DNA of 39,566 nt from an uncultured Pyrinomonadaceae bacterium (GCA_902805935.1 CADCUR010000033.1:1-39566), one strand, 5' to 3'; counted from the stretch's first letter, positions 21,936-30,399 are shown. A program made the numbers and translations. Notes: a model not told the origin generated them from the sequence alone.

Positions 21936-24557
21936 TCATTCTCCGAAATAATTTTCAAATCTCGTAAATTCCTTTAAAAACGCCAGCTTAACCGTTCCCG
22001 TCGGACCGTTGCGCTGTTTGGCAATCAAAAGTTCGGCAATACCCGCGTTTTCCTCCGAAGGTTTGTAATAATCCTCGCGGTAAATAAACGCCACTACGTC
22101 GGCGTCTTGCTCGATGCTGCCCGATTCGCGTAAATCCGACATCATCGGTTTCGGTGGATTACGCGCTTCGGGGGCGCGCGACAATTGCGACAAGGCGATT
22201 ATCGGCACGTTCATTTCTTTTGCCAAACCTTTCAGTTCGCGCGAGATTTGCGAAACTTCCTGCTGACGCGATTCGGTGCGCTTGCCGCCCGACATCAACT
22301 GCATATAATCAACGACAATCAAATCCAGCTTTTTCTGCTCGGTAAACAAACGTCTCGTTTTCGCGCGCATTTCAAGAACAGAAATGCCAGGCGTGTCGTC
22401 AATAAAAATCCTGGCGTTTGAAAGCGTCCCGATTGATTCGGCAAGTCTGCCCCATTCATCGCGCGTCAAGTATCCGGTGCGAAAACGGTGCGCGTCCACT
22501 CTCGCTTCGCTGCTGAGCATTCTCATCACAAGCTGCTCTTTCGACATTTCCAAACTGAAAACTGCGACGACGGCATTTTCGATTATCGCGGCGTTTTGCG
22601 CCAAAGTCAGACACAGAGCCGTATTGTGAACGCAAATGTCATTGGCGACAAAGTTATGCGTTTCGGGAATCGTTAAATCGTAAACCTGCTTTTCGCCCGC
22701 GTATTCAATCGAAACGATTTCGTCCCAATAAACTTCGCTCTGTGCCAGATTGTGCAGAGTTTCGTTTTCCAAAGCCGTTGCCAAATTCCCCAAACGTCCG
22801 CGCGTCGGCGCGCGTTTGCCGACGTGAATGTTGGTGTGTCCTTTGATTTCGGCGCGTTTCGCTAACGATGACCAAGATTCCGCGCCTTTCGACTGCTCGA
22901 TATTTTCCCAAATCTCGATTGGAATCAAATCGCCATTCGTTTGGTAATTTCTGTTTTCGAGCTTTTCTAAAGCGAGTTCCAGCGCCGCCTCTTTGCCGTA
23001 AATGCCAATTTCGCGGATAAAAGTTCTGATCGAAAGCGCGTCGGTAATATCAATCTGCCAAGCCGTATTTCTCCCGTCTTTGTATTTCACGGCGCGTTTT
23101 TTTAACTTGGCAATCACGCCGAAACGCAAAAGGAGATGCTGGACTTGGCGAATCATTTTTTCGCTGACCGAAGCATAACCGAGTTGGACTTGCTCAGTGG
23201 TGAGAACACTCGCCCAGCCGTCAGTTGCGAAAAGACGATTTAAGAAAACGGCAACGAGTTCTTTTTTTAATGTAAAAACTTCTTTCGGGATAAATTTCTG
23301 ATGACTGTCGCAGCCGTAAACGTCCAAAGTTTTCAGCCAAACGGTCAGAGCGTTTATGCCTCTGGTTTTACCGCCGACTTTGCGGATGCGAAAAGCGAAT
23401 GTTCGGTCGAATGAGTTTGATTGGACAGTTTCGACTCCGCCGAAATCATTAATGCTTTCAACGAAATCATTCTTTAAATTGACTTTACCAACCGTAAATT
23501 CGGGTGAATGTTTAGTAAGACAGCCATCGCCGAGCAAATATCCTAAAATTTTGACTTCGCACTCGCGCCACTCGTTTTGCCCGAAAACATTTATTATGCG
23601 CGGTACTGCGATTTTATTTCCGACTTTTAACTCTTCGAGTTTTTGCCAGCCGCCGATTGTTAAAAACGGGTGAGTTATCGTTGTTTCGATTTCGCGTCCG
23701 AGCTTGGTCGTCACTCGAAAAACGGGTTTGATTCCGTCGTCAATAAAATCGCTCGCCTCGATTTGCTTGAATTTGTAATCTTCTTTGAGCGTTAAAAGTT
23801 TCGCCGATTTTCGCTTGCAGATTTCTTCGATAGTTGCTGCGCTTCCGTCGCCCAAAACTACTAAGCTATTTGCTTCCAGGCACTTGCCCATTGACGGACG
23901 AGCCGCTACGATAATCAAATCGCTCGGTTGCAAGCCGGAAGTTTTCTCATCCAAATCTCGAAAGCCGGTCGAGAGTCCGGTCAGCGCGTGCGACTCGCGT
24001 TTGGCGAATTCCTGAACTTTTGCGAGAACTGTTTCGGCAATCGGCTGGACGTGCGAGAAACCTTGGCGGGTTTTCTCGTCGGCGAGCGCGAAAATCAACT
24101 GCTCGGCGTGATCGAGAATCATTTCCGCGTCTTCTTCTTCGGCGAGAGCTTCGCTGGTGATTTGATTGCAGACTTTGATGAGGTTGCGCGTCATCGCCTT
24201 GTCTTTGACGACTTTCGTGTAATCGAAAATGTCTGAAAAATGCGGCAAGCCGTAAGTTAAATTGGTGATGGTCGCCACGCCGCCGATCGAATCAATCGAG
24301 CCGTCTTTTTTGAGTTCTTCGCCGATGAGAATCGGGTCTATGCGCTCGCCTTTTTCAAACAGCGTCGTCATTGCTTTGAAAATGCGGCGATTGTTCGGCG
24401 AATAGAAATCTTCAGGAGAAATTTGTTCGATGGCTTGCGTGATCAGTTCGTTATCGAGGAGAATCGCGCCCAAAATCACGCGCTCGCTGTCGGGACTGGA
24501 CGGAAGCGGGCGTTCGAGAAATTGTTCGCGCGTTGTTTCAGGAAACGGTGTCGCCAT
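21936..24557 (-). CDS. dnaB: replicative DNA helicase DnaB interrupted by an intein
   Basis: Replication-fork helicase. The 873-aa precursor is 225 aa of N-extein, a 420-aa intein and 228 aa of C-extein; the spliced helicase would be 453 aa, the normal size. The N-extein has the DnaB N-terminal domain ([16 protein letters not shown]) and ends in the P-loop ARPSMGK. The C-extein starts TALCLT, so splicing restores Walker A GKT. Later motifs include [27 protein letters not shown] (Walker B) and LSQLSRAPE. There is no Shine-Dalgarno; the ATG is 3 bp from a heptamer array. It is last in the ribosomal-protein block, but a terminator separates it from rplI. Confidence 0.95.
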   Translation of the reverse strand: MATPFPETTREQFLERPLPSSPDSERVILGAILLDNELITQAIEQISPEDFYSPNNRRIFKAMTTLFEKGERIDPILIGEELKKDGSIDSIGGVATITNLTYGLPHFSDIFDYTKVVKDKAMTRNLIKVCNQITSEALAEEEDAEMILDHAEQLIFALADEKTRQGFSHVQPIAETVLAKVQEFAKRESHALTGLSTGFRDLDEKTSGLQPSDLIIVAARPSMGKCLEANSLVVLGDGSAATIEEICKRKSAKLLTLKEDYKFKQIEASDFIDDGIKPVFRVTTKLGREIETTITHPFLTIGGWQKLEELKVGNKIAVPRIINVFGQNEWRECEVKILGYLLGDGCLTKHSPEFTVGKVNLKNDFVESINDFGGVETVQSNSFDRTFAFRIRKVGGKTRGINALTVWLKTLDVYGCDSHQKFIPKEVFTLKKELVAVFLNRLFATDGWASVLTTEQVQLGYASVSEKMIRQVQHLLLRFGVIAKLKKRAVKYKDGRNTAWQIDITDALSIRTFIREIGIYGKEAALELALEKLENRNYQTNGDLIPIEIWENIEQSKGAESWSSLAKRAEIKGHTNIHVGKRAPTRGRLGNLATALENETLHNLAQSEVYWDEIVSIEYAGEKQVYDLTIPETHNFVANDICVHNTALCLTLAQNAAIIENAVVAVFSLEMSKEQLVMRMLSSEARVDAHRFRTGYLTRDEWGRLAESIGTLSNARIFIDDTPGISVLEMRAKTRRLFTEQKKLDLIVVDYMQLMSGGKRTESRQQEVSQISRELKGLAKEMNVPIIALSQLSRAPEARNPPKPMMSDLRESGSIEQDADVVAFIYREDYYKPSEENAGIAELLIAKQRNGPTGTVKLAFLKEFTRFENYFGE
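22623..23882 (-). mobile_element. DnaB intein with LAGLIDADG homing endonuclease
   Basis: A 420-aa in-frame insertion at residues 226-645, exactly between Lys and Thr of the Walker A motif. Splicing elements: Cys1 in [13 protein letters not shown] (block A), block [17 protein letters not shown], block [20 protein letters not shown] and block G ICVHN followed by Thr+1. These complete a class 1 splicing set. The centre has both dodecapeptide motifs of a LAGLIDADG endonuclease, [11 protein letters not shown] and [11 protein letters not shown], each with its acidic residue, so homing activity may be intact. Confidence 0.95.
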
Positions 24558-24560
24558 TAT

Positions 24561-24595
24561 TCAGTGGTCAGTGGTCAGTGGTCGGTGGTCAGGAG
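24561..24595. repeat. heptamer array directly upstream of dnaB
   Basis: TCAGTGG three times, then TCGGTGG and TCAGGAG, in exact 7-bp register and 3 bp from the dnaB start codon (dnaB reads leftward). It occupies the place of the ribosome binding site. Confidence 0.85.
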
Positions 24596-24643
24596 TTGAC
24601 TGCAAACTACGGAAAACTGATTTTTCGGTATATTTATCAATAG

Positions 24644-24682
24644 AAAAAGACTGCAAGTTGAAAAATCAAACTCGCAGTCTTT
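24644..24682 (-). terminator. intrinsic terminator after rplI
   Basis: On the minus strand AAAGACTGC pairs with GCAGTCTTT, with further pairing inside (AGTTTGA / TCAACTT), and the stem runs into GTCTTTTTCT. It lies about 60 bp after the rplI stop. It implies that dnaB is expressed from its own promoter or by readthrough. Confidence 0.75.
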
Positions 24683-24742
24683 AGATAATAATATAAATCG
24701 AGCGGGCGAACAAAGATTTGTCTGCTTTTGATTTTCCTTTGT

Positions 24743-25306
24743 TTATTGGCTTTCCGCTTCGTCGCCCGCGTTTTTCACAGAATCTTCTACAACTTTTTCT
24801 TGCTCGTCGGTCGCTTCGGCGGCGGTTTCGACTTTAGATGATTTTTCCGCGCCGCCTTCGGCTGTGACGGTGACGGGAATTTCCAGCGTTACTTCGCGGT
24901 GCAGTTTGACGCCCGCCTTATAATCGCCGGTTCCTTTAATCGTGTCTTTTAAATTGATTTTGCGACGGTCAATTTCGTAGCCGCGCGCCTGCAGAGCTTC
25001 GGCGATGTCCATCGAAGTTACCGAGCCGAAGAGCGTTCCGTCTTTGCCGGCTTTGCGCTCGAATGCGAGCGAGATGCCGCGCATTTGTTCGGCTTGCGCC
25101 TCGGCGGTTGATTTCTCGGTCGCGGCTTTTTTCAGCAGCGATTCGCGCTCGCGGTCAATTTGCTTGACGTTGCCCTTAGTCGCCAAAGTCGCAATTCCCT
25201 TCGGAAGCAGATAATTTCGGGCGTAACCCGATTTTACTTTGACGACTTCGCCGCGTCCGCCCAGATTGTCAATGTCTTCGCGTAATAAAATGGTTGTCGT
25301 TGCCAT
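24743..25306 (-). CDS. rplI: 50S ribosomal protein bL9
   Basis: Binds 23S rRNA near the L1 stalk region. The N-terminal rRNA-binding domain MATTTILLREDIDNLGGRGE and VKSGYARNYLLPKGIA is diagnostic, followed by the long connecting helix and the C-terminal domain (GTLFGSVTSMDIAEAL, HREVTLEIPVTVTAE). At 187 aa it is longer than the usual length of about 150. The last 35 or so residues are an acidic, Glu/Ala-rich tail not found in standard L9. It lies 20 bp after rpsR. Confidence 0.97.
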   Translation of the reverse strand: MATTTILLREDIDNLGGRGEVVKVKSGYARNYLLPKGIATLATKGNVKQIDRERESLLKKAATEKSTAEAQAEQMRGISLAFERKAGKDGTLFGSVTSMDIAEALQARGYEIDRRKINLKDTIKGTGDYKAGVKLHREVTLEIPVTVTAEGGAEKSSKVETAAEATDEQEKVVEDSVKNAGDEAESQ

Positions 25307-25326
25307 AATTCTAAATTCTCCTTTCT

Positions 25327-25632
25327 CTAGTCGGTGACAAACGGAATCAAAGCCATCGAGCGGGCGCGTTTGATCGCCTGCGCGACGCGGCGCTGATCTT
25401 TGGCGGAAATTTGCGAAATTCGTCGGGGCAGAATTTTACCGCGTTCGGGAATAAACCGTTTCAAAAAATCAACGTCCTTCCAATCAATATAATCGGGAAC
25501 GAATTGACTTTGGCGACGGCGTTGAAACCGGCGCGGCGGCATTCGTTCGTTTTTCAATTCGCTGACCGCATTCAAATCAATATCGTTCAAGTCTGCAATT
25601 ACGTCGTCGTTTCTTTCTCTATTGTCTGCCAT
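25327..25632 (-). CDS. rpsR: 30S ribosomal protein bS18
   Basis: 101 aa with the family core [20 protein letters not shown] and [16 protein letters not shown]. It has an N-terminal extension (about 30 aa, with [17 protein letters not shown]) upstream of the basic [11 protein letters not shown] segment. It binds the platform of the small subunit as a heterodimer with S6, which is encoded 8 bp upstream. No ssb gene lies between rpsF and rpsR, unlike many bacteria. Confidence 0.96.
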   Translation of the reverse strand: MADNRERNDDVIADLNDIDLNAVSELKNERMPPRRFQRRRQSQFVPDYIDWKDVDFLKRFIPERGKILPRRISQISAKDQRRVAQAIKRARSMALIPFVTD

Positions 25633-25640
25633 TTTCTCTC

Positions 25641-26048
25641 CTATTGATTATCCTGAGTTTGATTCGCTTGATTCTCGCCGAAATTCGACGAAGAACCGCG
25701 GCGGCGCGATTGCCGGTTTTCGCGTTTCGCAGTCCACTTCGCCGCCTTTTTACGGTCTTCGTCAACGCGCACGGTAATGAACCGCATCACTGCGTCATTG
25801 ACGCGAAACCTTCGTTCAAGCTCGGCGATTTCCTGCCCCGAACCTTCGATTTCAAACAAAGTGTAATGACCTTCGGTTTTTTTCTGAATCGGATACGCGA
25901 GTTTGCGCCGACCCATTGCTTCGGTTTTGACGACCGTGCCCCCTTCCTTTTCGATCATTTGCTGAATTGCTTCGTTCAGCTTCGTAATGTCTTCGTCCGC
26001 CGTCTCCGGCGTACCGATATACATCACCTCGTAAGTTCTATTTGCCAT
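25641..26048 (-). CDS. rpsF: 30S ribosomal protein bS6
   Basis: 135 aa from the ATG at 26048. The ORF track extends to 26096, but the ATG at 26048 has a perfect AAAGGAGG five bases upstream and starts [11 protein letters not shown], the conserved S6 opening. The body contains [25 protein letters not shown] and [18 protein letters not shown] basic then Gln/Asn-rich tail ([14 protein letters not shown] onward) extends past the usual length of about 100 residues. It partners bS18. Confidence 0.96.
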   Translation of the reverse strand: MANRTYEVMYIGTPETADEDITKLNEAIQQMIEKEGGTVVKTEAMGRRKLAYPIQKKTEGHYTLFEIEGSGQEIAELERRFRVNDAVMRFITVRVDEDRKKAAKWTAKRENRQSRRRGSSSNFGENQANQTQDNQ

Positions 26049-26105
26049 TTTTCCTCCTTTTGGCTGTTCAAGCCTCAACGCTTTTGGTTGAAGCAAGAAG
26101 GTTTG

Positions 26106-26684
26106 TTAATTAAATTGCGCCATCGCTTTTTCAATGCCGTCAGACAAGACGGCGCGAATCGCTTCGGCGCTTTGTTCTAAAACTTTTTCGACTGTTTCAA
26201 AATGCATTTTGGAAAAATTTTCCAAGACGAAATCTTTTGTATCTCTGAGCGGATGTTCGGGCTGAATCCCGATTCTTAACCGGATAAATTCTTCGGTTCG
26301 CAAACATCCGATAATTGATTTTAAACCGTTGTGTCCGCCCGCCGAACCTTTTGCGCGCAGTCGCAGCGTCCCGAGCGGCAAAGCTAAATCATCGCTTATA
26401 ACAATCAACTTTTCCCGGCTACGCGTTTCCTTCTTCAGCAGGCAGCCAATTGCTTCGCCGCTCAAATTCATAAAAGTCTGCGGCTTGACGAGTTCGACTT
26501 TTTGATTTTCAATTTCGGCGCGTCCGATGAGCGAGCGGCATTCTTCGCGTTTGACTTGCGTCTGAAATTCACGCGCTAGCCAATCAACGAGCATAAAACC
26601 GAGATTATGCCTGGTTTTTTCGTAGCGCGCGCCCGGATTTCCCAAACCGACGATTAACCAATTCGTTTCAGACGACCGATTCAT
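26106..26684 (-). CDS. pth: peptidyl-tRNA hydrolase
   Basis: Releases tRNA from prematurely dropped peptidyl-tRNA. 192 aa from the ATG at 26684. The ORF extension to 26819 overlaps rplY in another frame and has no homologous look. The start is set at MNRSSETNWLIVGLGNPG. Catalytic His is in YEKTRHNLGF, the conserved Asn in QTFMNLSG and the Asp in VISDDLALPLG. GSAGGHNGLKSI is also conserved. It follows rplY by 31 bp in the usual ctc-pth pairing. Confidence 0.95.
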   Translation of the reverse strand: MNRSSETNWLIVGLGNPGARYEKTRHNLGFMLVDWLAREFQTQVKREECRSLIGRAEIENQKVELVKPQTFMNLSGEAIGCLLKKETRSREKLIVISDDLALPLGTLRLRAKGSAGGHNGLKSIIGCLRTEEFIRLRIGIQPEHPLRDTKDFVLENFSKMHFETVEKVLEQSAEAIRAVLSDGIEKAMAQFN

Positions 26685-26715
26685 AAACAAAAAAATCGCA
26701 ATCTGAAAACATAGA

Positions 26716-27366
26716 TTAGCCTTCGCCGCCTTCGTCGTCTTTTTCGTCTTTGCCGATAACTTCCGGTTCAGCCGGCGTTTCGAGTTGTGGTTCGAGTTCT
26801 TCTTCCTTGACGACGACAATTGAAACGACGACCGATTCGGGCAACTCGTGAACTTCGACGCCTTCGCCGATTTTCATATCCGAGACGTGAATTGATTCGC
26901 CGACATTTAAGTCAGTCACGTCAACTTCCAGGAATTCGGGAATTTGGCTCGGCTCGCACAAAACTTTGATTTCTCTGAGCTGCTGATTCAGAACCGCGCC
27001 TTCTTCCTTGAGTCCGATGGCTTCGCCGACGAGATGAATCGCCACTGTAACTTCGATTTTTTCGCCCTTCGCTAAACGGCGCAAATCGGCGTGAACGAGC
27101 CGACCTCTGAGCGCGTCAATCTGGCGGTCGTGAAAAATCACATCGCCCGTGCCTTCGCCGACCATATCAATCGTAAAAATCGTGTTCTGTCCCGAATCCG
27201 AGCGCAAAATCGCCGCCAAATCTTTCAATTCAACAACTGCCGCCACCGCTTCCGCGCCGGCGCCGTAAATCGAGATCGGAATTTTTCCCGCAGCGCGTAG
27301 CCGCCGCGAGTCGTTCTTGCCGCGCCCTTCTCTTTTTTCTGCTTTTACTACAACTTTCTCTGCCAT
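26716..27366 (-). CDS. rplY: 50S ribosomal protein bL25/Ctc (TL5 type)
   Basis: Binds 5S rRNA. At 216 aa it is the two-domain CTC/TL5 form. The N-terminal L25 domain has REGRGKNDSRRLRAAGKIPISIYG, and VHADLRRLAKGEKIEVTVAI joins the C-terminal beta domain (VDVTDLNVGESIHVSDM). The acidic tail ends DEKDDEGGEG. It stands between prs and pth as in many bacteria. A heptamer array lies between it and prs. Confidence 0.95.
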   Translation of the reverse strand: MAEKVVVKAEKREGRGKNDSRRLRAAGKIPISIYGAGAEAVAAVVELKDLAAILRSDSGQNTIFTIDMVGEGTGDVIFHDRQIDALRGRLVHADLRRLAKGEKIEVTVAIHLVGEAIGLKEEGAVLNQQLREIKVLCEPSQIPEFLEVDVTDLNVGESIHVSDMKIGEGVEVHELPESVVVSIVVVKEEELEPQLETPAEPEVIGKDEKDDEGGEG

Positions 27367-27369
27367 ATT

Positions 27370-27418
27370 TTTAAGTTTCAGGTTTCAAGTTTCAAGTCAA
27401 TCGCCTGAAATCTGAAGC
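27370..27418. repeat. heptamer array between prs and rplY
   Basis: Seven units in exact register: TTTAAGT, TTCAGGT, TTCAAGT, TTCAAGT, CAATCGC, CTGAAAT, CTGAAGC. The last two are near-inverse of the first ones. It shares TTCAGGT and TTCAAGT with the array at 13083, about 14 kb away, which links the two loci as one family. Confidence 0.8.
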
Positions 27419-27423
27419 CAATT

Positions 27424-28380
27424 CTAAATGAATAATGACGAAACGCTCGTTTCGTCGTGGATTGATTTGATTCCCGAAGCGAGCAATTTCGCCACGCTCA
27501 AAACTTCGATTCTGCCGTCGGCTTCAAGTGCTTTCCCTTTCTCGCAAAGCGGAATCGTATTAGTGACGATAACTTTTTTCAGATGCGAGCTACTCAAATT
27601 CTCGACCGCTTTGCCTGATAAAACCGCGTGCGTGAAACAAGCGTAGATGCTCGCCGCGCCGCTTTTGTGCAAGGCATCGGCGACTTTGCAAATCGTGCCG
27701 CCCGTATCGCACATATCGTCAATTATCAAACAATTTTTGTCGCGAACGTCGCCGACAATGTTCATCACTTCGGCGACGTTCGCCCGTTCACGTCGTTTAT
27801 CGCATAAAGCCAAGCCAGTATTCAATCTTTTCGCATAAGCACGGGCGCGTTCCGCGCCGCCAGTGTCCGGCGCGACGACAATCATATTTTCAATCGGGTT
27901 CTCCTGAAAATAATTTACGATAACCGGCGCAGCGTATAAATGGTCAACCGGAATATCGAAAAATCCCTGAATCTGCGAAGCATGTAAATCAATTGTCAAA
28001 ACCCGTTCCGCGCCCGCCGTCGTAATCAGATTCGCCGTCAGTTTAGCGGCAATCGGAACGCGCGGACGGTCTTTTTTGTCCGAACGCGCGTAACCGAAAT
28101 ACGGCACGACCGCTGTTACCCGTTCCGCTGAAGCGCGACCGAAAGCGTCTAGCATAATCAGCAGTTCCATCAAATTTCGGTCGGTCGGCGGGCAAGTCGG
28201 CTGGATAATAAAAACGTCGGCACCGCGCGCATTTTCTTCAATCTTAAAATTAAACTCACCGTCGGAAAACCTGCCGTTGCTCGATTTTCCCAAATCGCAA
28301 CTCAAATGATGACAGATTTCTTCTGCCAATTCTGGATGCGCGTTGCCCGAAAAAATTTTGATATTGCCCGTCACGCTCAT
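27424..28380 (-). CDS. prs: ribose-phosphate pyrophosphokinase
   Basis: Makes PRPP from ribose-5-phosphate and ATP for nucleotide, histidine and tryptophan synthesis. 318 aa from the ATG at 28380 (MSVTGNIKIFSGNAHPELA); the track's start 11 codons upstream lacks family similarity. Conserved: the flexible loop SDKKDRPRVPIAAKL, the divalent-cation site DLHASQIQGFFDIPVDHL, and the PRPP-binding loop IIDDMCDTGGTI. It is in the classic ispE-tRNA(Gln)-prs-rplY-pth order. Confidence 0.96.
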   Translation of the reverse strand: MSVTGNIKIFSGNAHPELAEEICHHLSCDLGKSSNGRFSDGEFNFKIEENARGADVFIIQPTCPPTDRNLMELLIMLDAFGRASAERVTAVVPYFGYARSDKKDRPRVPIAAKLTANLITTAGAERVLTIDLHASQIQGFFDIPVDHLYAAPVIVNYFQENPIENMIVVAPDTGGAERARAYAKRLNTGLALCDKRRERANVAEVMNIVGDVRDKNCLIIDDMCDTGGTICKVADALHKSGAASIYACFTHAVLSGKAVENLSSSHLKKVIVTNTIPLCEKGKALEADGRIEVLSVAKLLASGIKSIHDETSVSSLFI

Positions 28381-28459
28381 TCGCTTCTGCAAATATAAAT
28401 AAATGACGAGCAACTTTTACCCGTTCAAGTTGCCCGTCGCTTTTTTTCGGAAAAATGGC

Positions 28460-28530
28460 TGGGGCGGGAGGACTCGAACCTACGAATGCCGGATCCAAAA
28501 ACCGGTGCCTTACCACTTGGCTACGCCCCA
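28460..28530 (-). tRNA. tRNA-Gln (anticodon TTG)
   Basis: The cloverleaf is read on the minus strand. The acceptor stem TGGGGCG / CGCCCCA is perfect. The D-arm is GCCAAGTGGTAAGGC, the anticodon loop TTTTGGA contains TTG, and the T-arm loop is TTCGAGT. CCA is not encoded. Two mismatches are visible: T-T at 31:39 and T-C at 50:64. The location between ispE and prs is a common bacterial site for tRNA-Gln. Confidence 0.92.
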
Positions 28531-28550
28531 ACAAAAATCACAAATCGTTA

Positions 28551-29456
28551 TCAAACAAAATCCTTACCGAATCCGAGAAAATTATGATACGCAAGCCGCG
28601 AAATTGTCTCTACCGGAAACACGCGGCAGTTTTCCTCTTGCAGCAATTCGAGCGCGTTTCGCCGTTCCTCGTCCGTCTCGAAAATGCCGAAAACACTCGC
28701 TCCGCTGCCCGAAAGCAAGGAGCGTTTTGCGCCGCAGGAAAAAAGTTTTTCCTTGATTTTCCCAATCCTCGGCTCGATTTCAAAAATCACTCGCTCAAAA
28801 TCATTCGTTAACGCCGTCTGCCGTAAATAAAGCGAATTCGCTTCCGCGCGGCAAATTTGAAGAATACTTTTTGAGCTTTTATTTGTCAAGTCAGGCGCGC
28901 TCAGGCGGGCGAAGGCTTTGCCGGTTGAAATGTCAATTTTCAGAGCGGCGATTAGAATATAATTTTCCCCAAAATCTTCGAGCGGAAAAATCTCTGTGCC
29001 GCGTCCTGTGCCGAGCGCCGTGCCGCCGGAGAAAAAGAACGGCACGTCCGAGCCGAGCGTTTTTCCAATCGCGCGCAATTCTTCAAAACTTACCGTAATA
29101 TTCCAGAGTCTGACGAGCGCGAGCAGCGCGACCGCCGCGTTTGAAGAACCGCCGCCGAGTCCGCCAGGCGCTGGAATATGCTTTTCGAGATGAATTTTCG
29201 CTCCCTTTTTAACCGCGTAATTCTCCCGCAAAACTTTCGCCGCTTTGACGATTAAATTTTCGTCATCAATCGGGATTTTGTCGTCGCTGCAAGTCAGAGT
29301 TATCGCTTGGGCTTCGCTGAAAGTCAAATAATCGCAAAGCGAAACGGTTTGAAAAATCGTACAGATTTCGTGAAAGCCGTCGGCACGCTTGCCGAAGACG
29401 CGAAGGAATAAATTTATTTTGGCGAACGACGGCAGAGTGAACGAATTTTCAGGCAT
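28551..29456 (-). CDS. ispE: 4-diphosphocytidyl-2-C-methyl-D-erythritol kinase
   Basis: GHMP kinase of the MEP isoprenoid pathway that phosphorylates CDP-methylerythritol. About 301 aa from the ATG at 29456 (MPENSFTLPSFAKINLFLRV). The track's start at 29513 would lie in the neighbouring terminator hairpin. The ATP loop PAPGGLGGGSSNAAVALL, the substrate segment GSDVPFFFSGGTALGTGRG and the C-terminal LLSGSGASVFGIF are all conserved. It precedes tRNA-Gln by 20 bp. Confidence 0.94.
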   Translation of the reverse strand: MPENSFTLPSFAKINLFLRVFGKRADGFHEICTIFQTVSLCDYLTFSEAQAITLTCSDDKIPIDDENLIVKAAKVLRENYAVKKGAKIHLEKHIPAPGGLGGGSSNAAVALLALVRLWNITVSFEELRAIGKTLGSDVPFFFSGGTALGTGRGTEIFPLEDFGENYILIAALKIDISTGKAFARLSAPDLTNKSSKSILQICRAEANSLYLRQTALTNDFERVIFEIEPRIGKIKEKLFSCGAKRSLLSGSGASVFGIFETDEERRNALELLQEENCRVFPVETISRLAYHNFLGFGKDFV

Positions 29457-29475
29457 CTGTTTTAGCATAAATAAA

Positions 29476-29510
29476 GAAAAAAAATGAAGCAAACCAACGG
29501 TTCGCTTCAT
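29476..29510 (-). terminator. intrinsic terminator of the CAP-domain gene
   Basis: On the minus strand ATGAAGC-GAACC pairs with GGTTT-GCTTCAT (7 bp plus 4 bp with one mismatch) and is followed by TTTTTTTTCTTTATT. It lies 28 bp after the CAP gene stop and upstream of the ispE start. Confidence 0.8.
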
Positions 29511-29537
29511 CATTCGTTTTTCTGATTGTTAAGTTTG

Positions 29538-30131
29538 TTAATTTCTCGCCAGAAATACTTCGGTGAAATAATATGTTCCGTCGGCTGTTACGGCGATGCC
29601 GATGCCCGATTCTTTCCAGCGGCTGTTGAGCAAATTGTCTCGGTGTTTCGGCGACTGCATCCAACGCTCGACGGCGAATTCGACCGGATTTTCAAAGCCT
29701 TGATTGTAGGCGATATTTTCGCCAATCGCCCGCCATTTTCTGACCCCGAACGAATCGGCGCGGTCGTTAACCATCGAGCCATCTATTCCTGTATGGCTGA
29801 AAAAATTATAATTCGCCATATTTTCCGAATGCAGCCGGGCGATTTTCGCCGCCTCGTCGCTCCATACTAATGCTTCCAATCGGATAACTGCCCGCTGTCG
29901 GTTAATCAGTTCAAACGCTCGCCGTTCGAGGTCGAAGGCGTTTGTCGCTTTTGATTTTTCGGCGGGTTTTGCCGATTCTGATGGATAAATTCGCGGGCGA
30001 TTCAAAGCCGAACGGTTTTCGCCGCTGCTGCTAAAAAGATACGCTTTGGGTTTTTCGCTGGCGGCGTTTTGCGGAAACGCGGTTTGAGAAAACGTCAGGA
30101 CGAGTAGAAACAAAAAAAATTTGTTTTTCAT
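29538..30131 (-). CDS. secreted CAP/SCP-domain protein (YkwD-like)
   Basis: 197 aa. Signal peptide MKNKFFLFLLVLTFSQTAFPQ, a linker of about 45 residues rich in Ser, Lys and Pro, then a CAP domain from about residue 68. The domain shows LINRQRAVIRLEALVWSDEA, ARLHSENMANYNFFSH (paired His/Glu site), GENIAYNQG and WMQSPKHRDNLLN. Bacterial CAP proteins are exported and of mostly unknown role; some act at the cell wall or in biofilm. Translation starts 2 nt after a candidate c-di-GMP riboswitch, and its GAGG ribosome site lies in that structure's closing stem. That suggests control by a second messenger. Confidence 0.88.
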   Translation of the reverse strand: MKNKFFLFLLVLTFSQTAFPQNAASEKPKAYLFSSSGENRSALNRPRIYPSESAKPAEKSKATNAFDLERRAFELINRQRAVIRLEALVWSDEAAKIARLHSENMANYNFFSHTGIDGSMVNDRADSFGVRKWRAIGENIAYNQGFENPVEFAVERWMQSPKHRDNLLNSRWKESGIGIAVTADGTYYFTEVFLARN

Positions 30132-30133
30132 TT

Positions 30134-30234
30134 AACCTCACTTCGGTAATCAGACAATCTCAAACGCTTGTTTTGAGACTCACGATTTTGCGTCTTCCGC
30201 ATCGCTGCGGAGTTGCCGTTTATCGTTTAAGGTT
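30134..30234 (-). ncRNA. probable c-di-GMP-I (GEMM-I-like) riboswitch
   Basis: In the 5' leader of the CAP gene the minus-strand RNA contains, in GEMM order: CGGCAAC; a 6-bp hairpin TCCGCA/TGCGGA capped by the GNRA loop GCGA; AGACGCAAAATC; a second long hairpin (TCTCAAA/TTTGAGA); then GATTACCGAAG. GACGCAAA and TTACCGA are the hallmark conserved strings of GEMM-I, and AATC pairs with GATT to close the second arm. The whole is closed by AACCTTA (30228-30234) with TGAGGTT (30134-30140). That last strand holds the GAGG Shine-Dalgarno. Identified by eye, not by covariance model. Confidence 0.6.
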
Positions 30235-30287
30235 TTGGTTGATTCAGTAGAGTCAACCTTCTAATTTTGCTGTCGGCATTTTTTCTT

Positions 30288-30320
30288 AGAAAAATCTTGC
30301 CAATTATAAAAAACTGGCAA
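30288..30320 (-). terminator. possible terminator of the TPR gene
   Basis: TTGCCA / TGGCAA stem with a 12-nt AT-rich loop, followed on the minus strand by GATTTTTCT, about 80 bp after the TPR gene stop (30400). The stem is short, so this is tentative. The rest of 30235-30399 holds a GGTTGA/TCAACC hairpin next to the riboswitch and no ORF. Confidence 0.4.
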
Positions 30321-30399
30321 AGCGTTTTGATTTCCAAAAATCAGACGAAAATCAAAAACCGACGGCAGCGCCGGAAAGTAAAATTTACGAAGAGTAAAA

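Noticed and set aside
21866-21958. N-terminal extension of the DinB/YfiT protein
   Set aside because: It overlaps the end of dnaB and is translated from heptamer-repeat DNA; the internal Met matches the family start.
26685-26819. N-terminal extension of pth from the ORF track
   Set aside because: It overlaps the 3' end of rplY in another frame, is Lys/Ser-rich without family similarity, and the internal Met begins the conserved Pth sequence.
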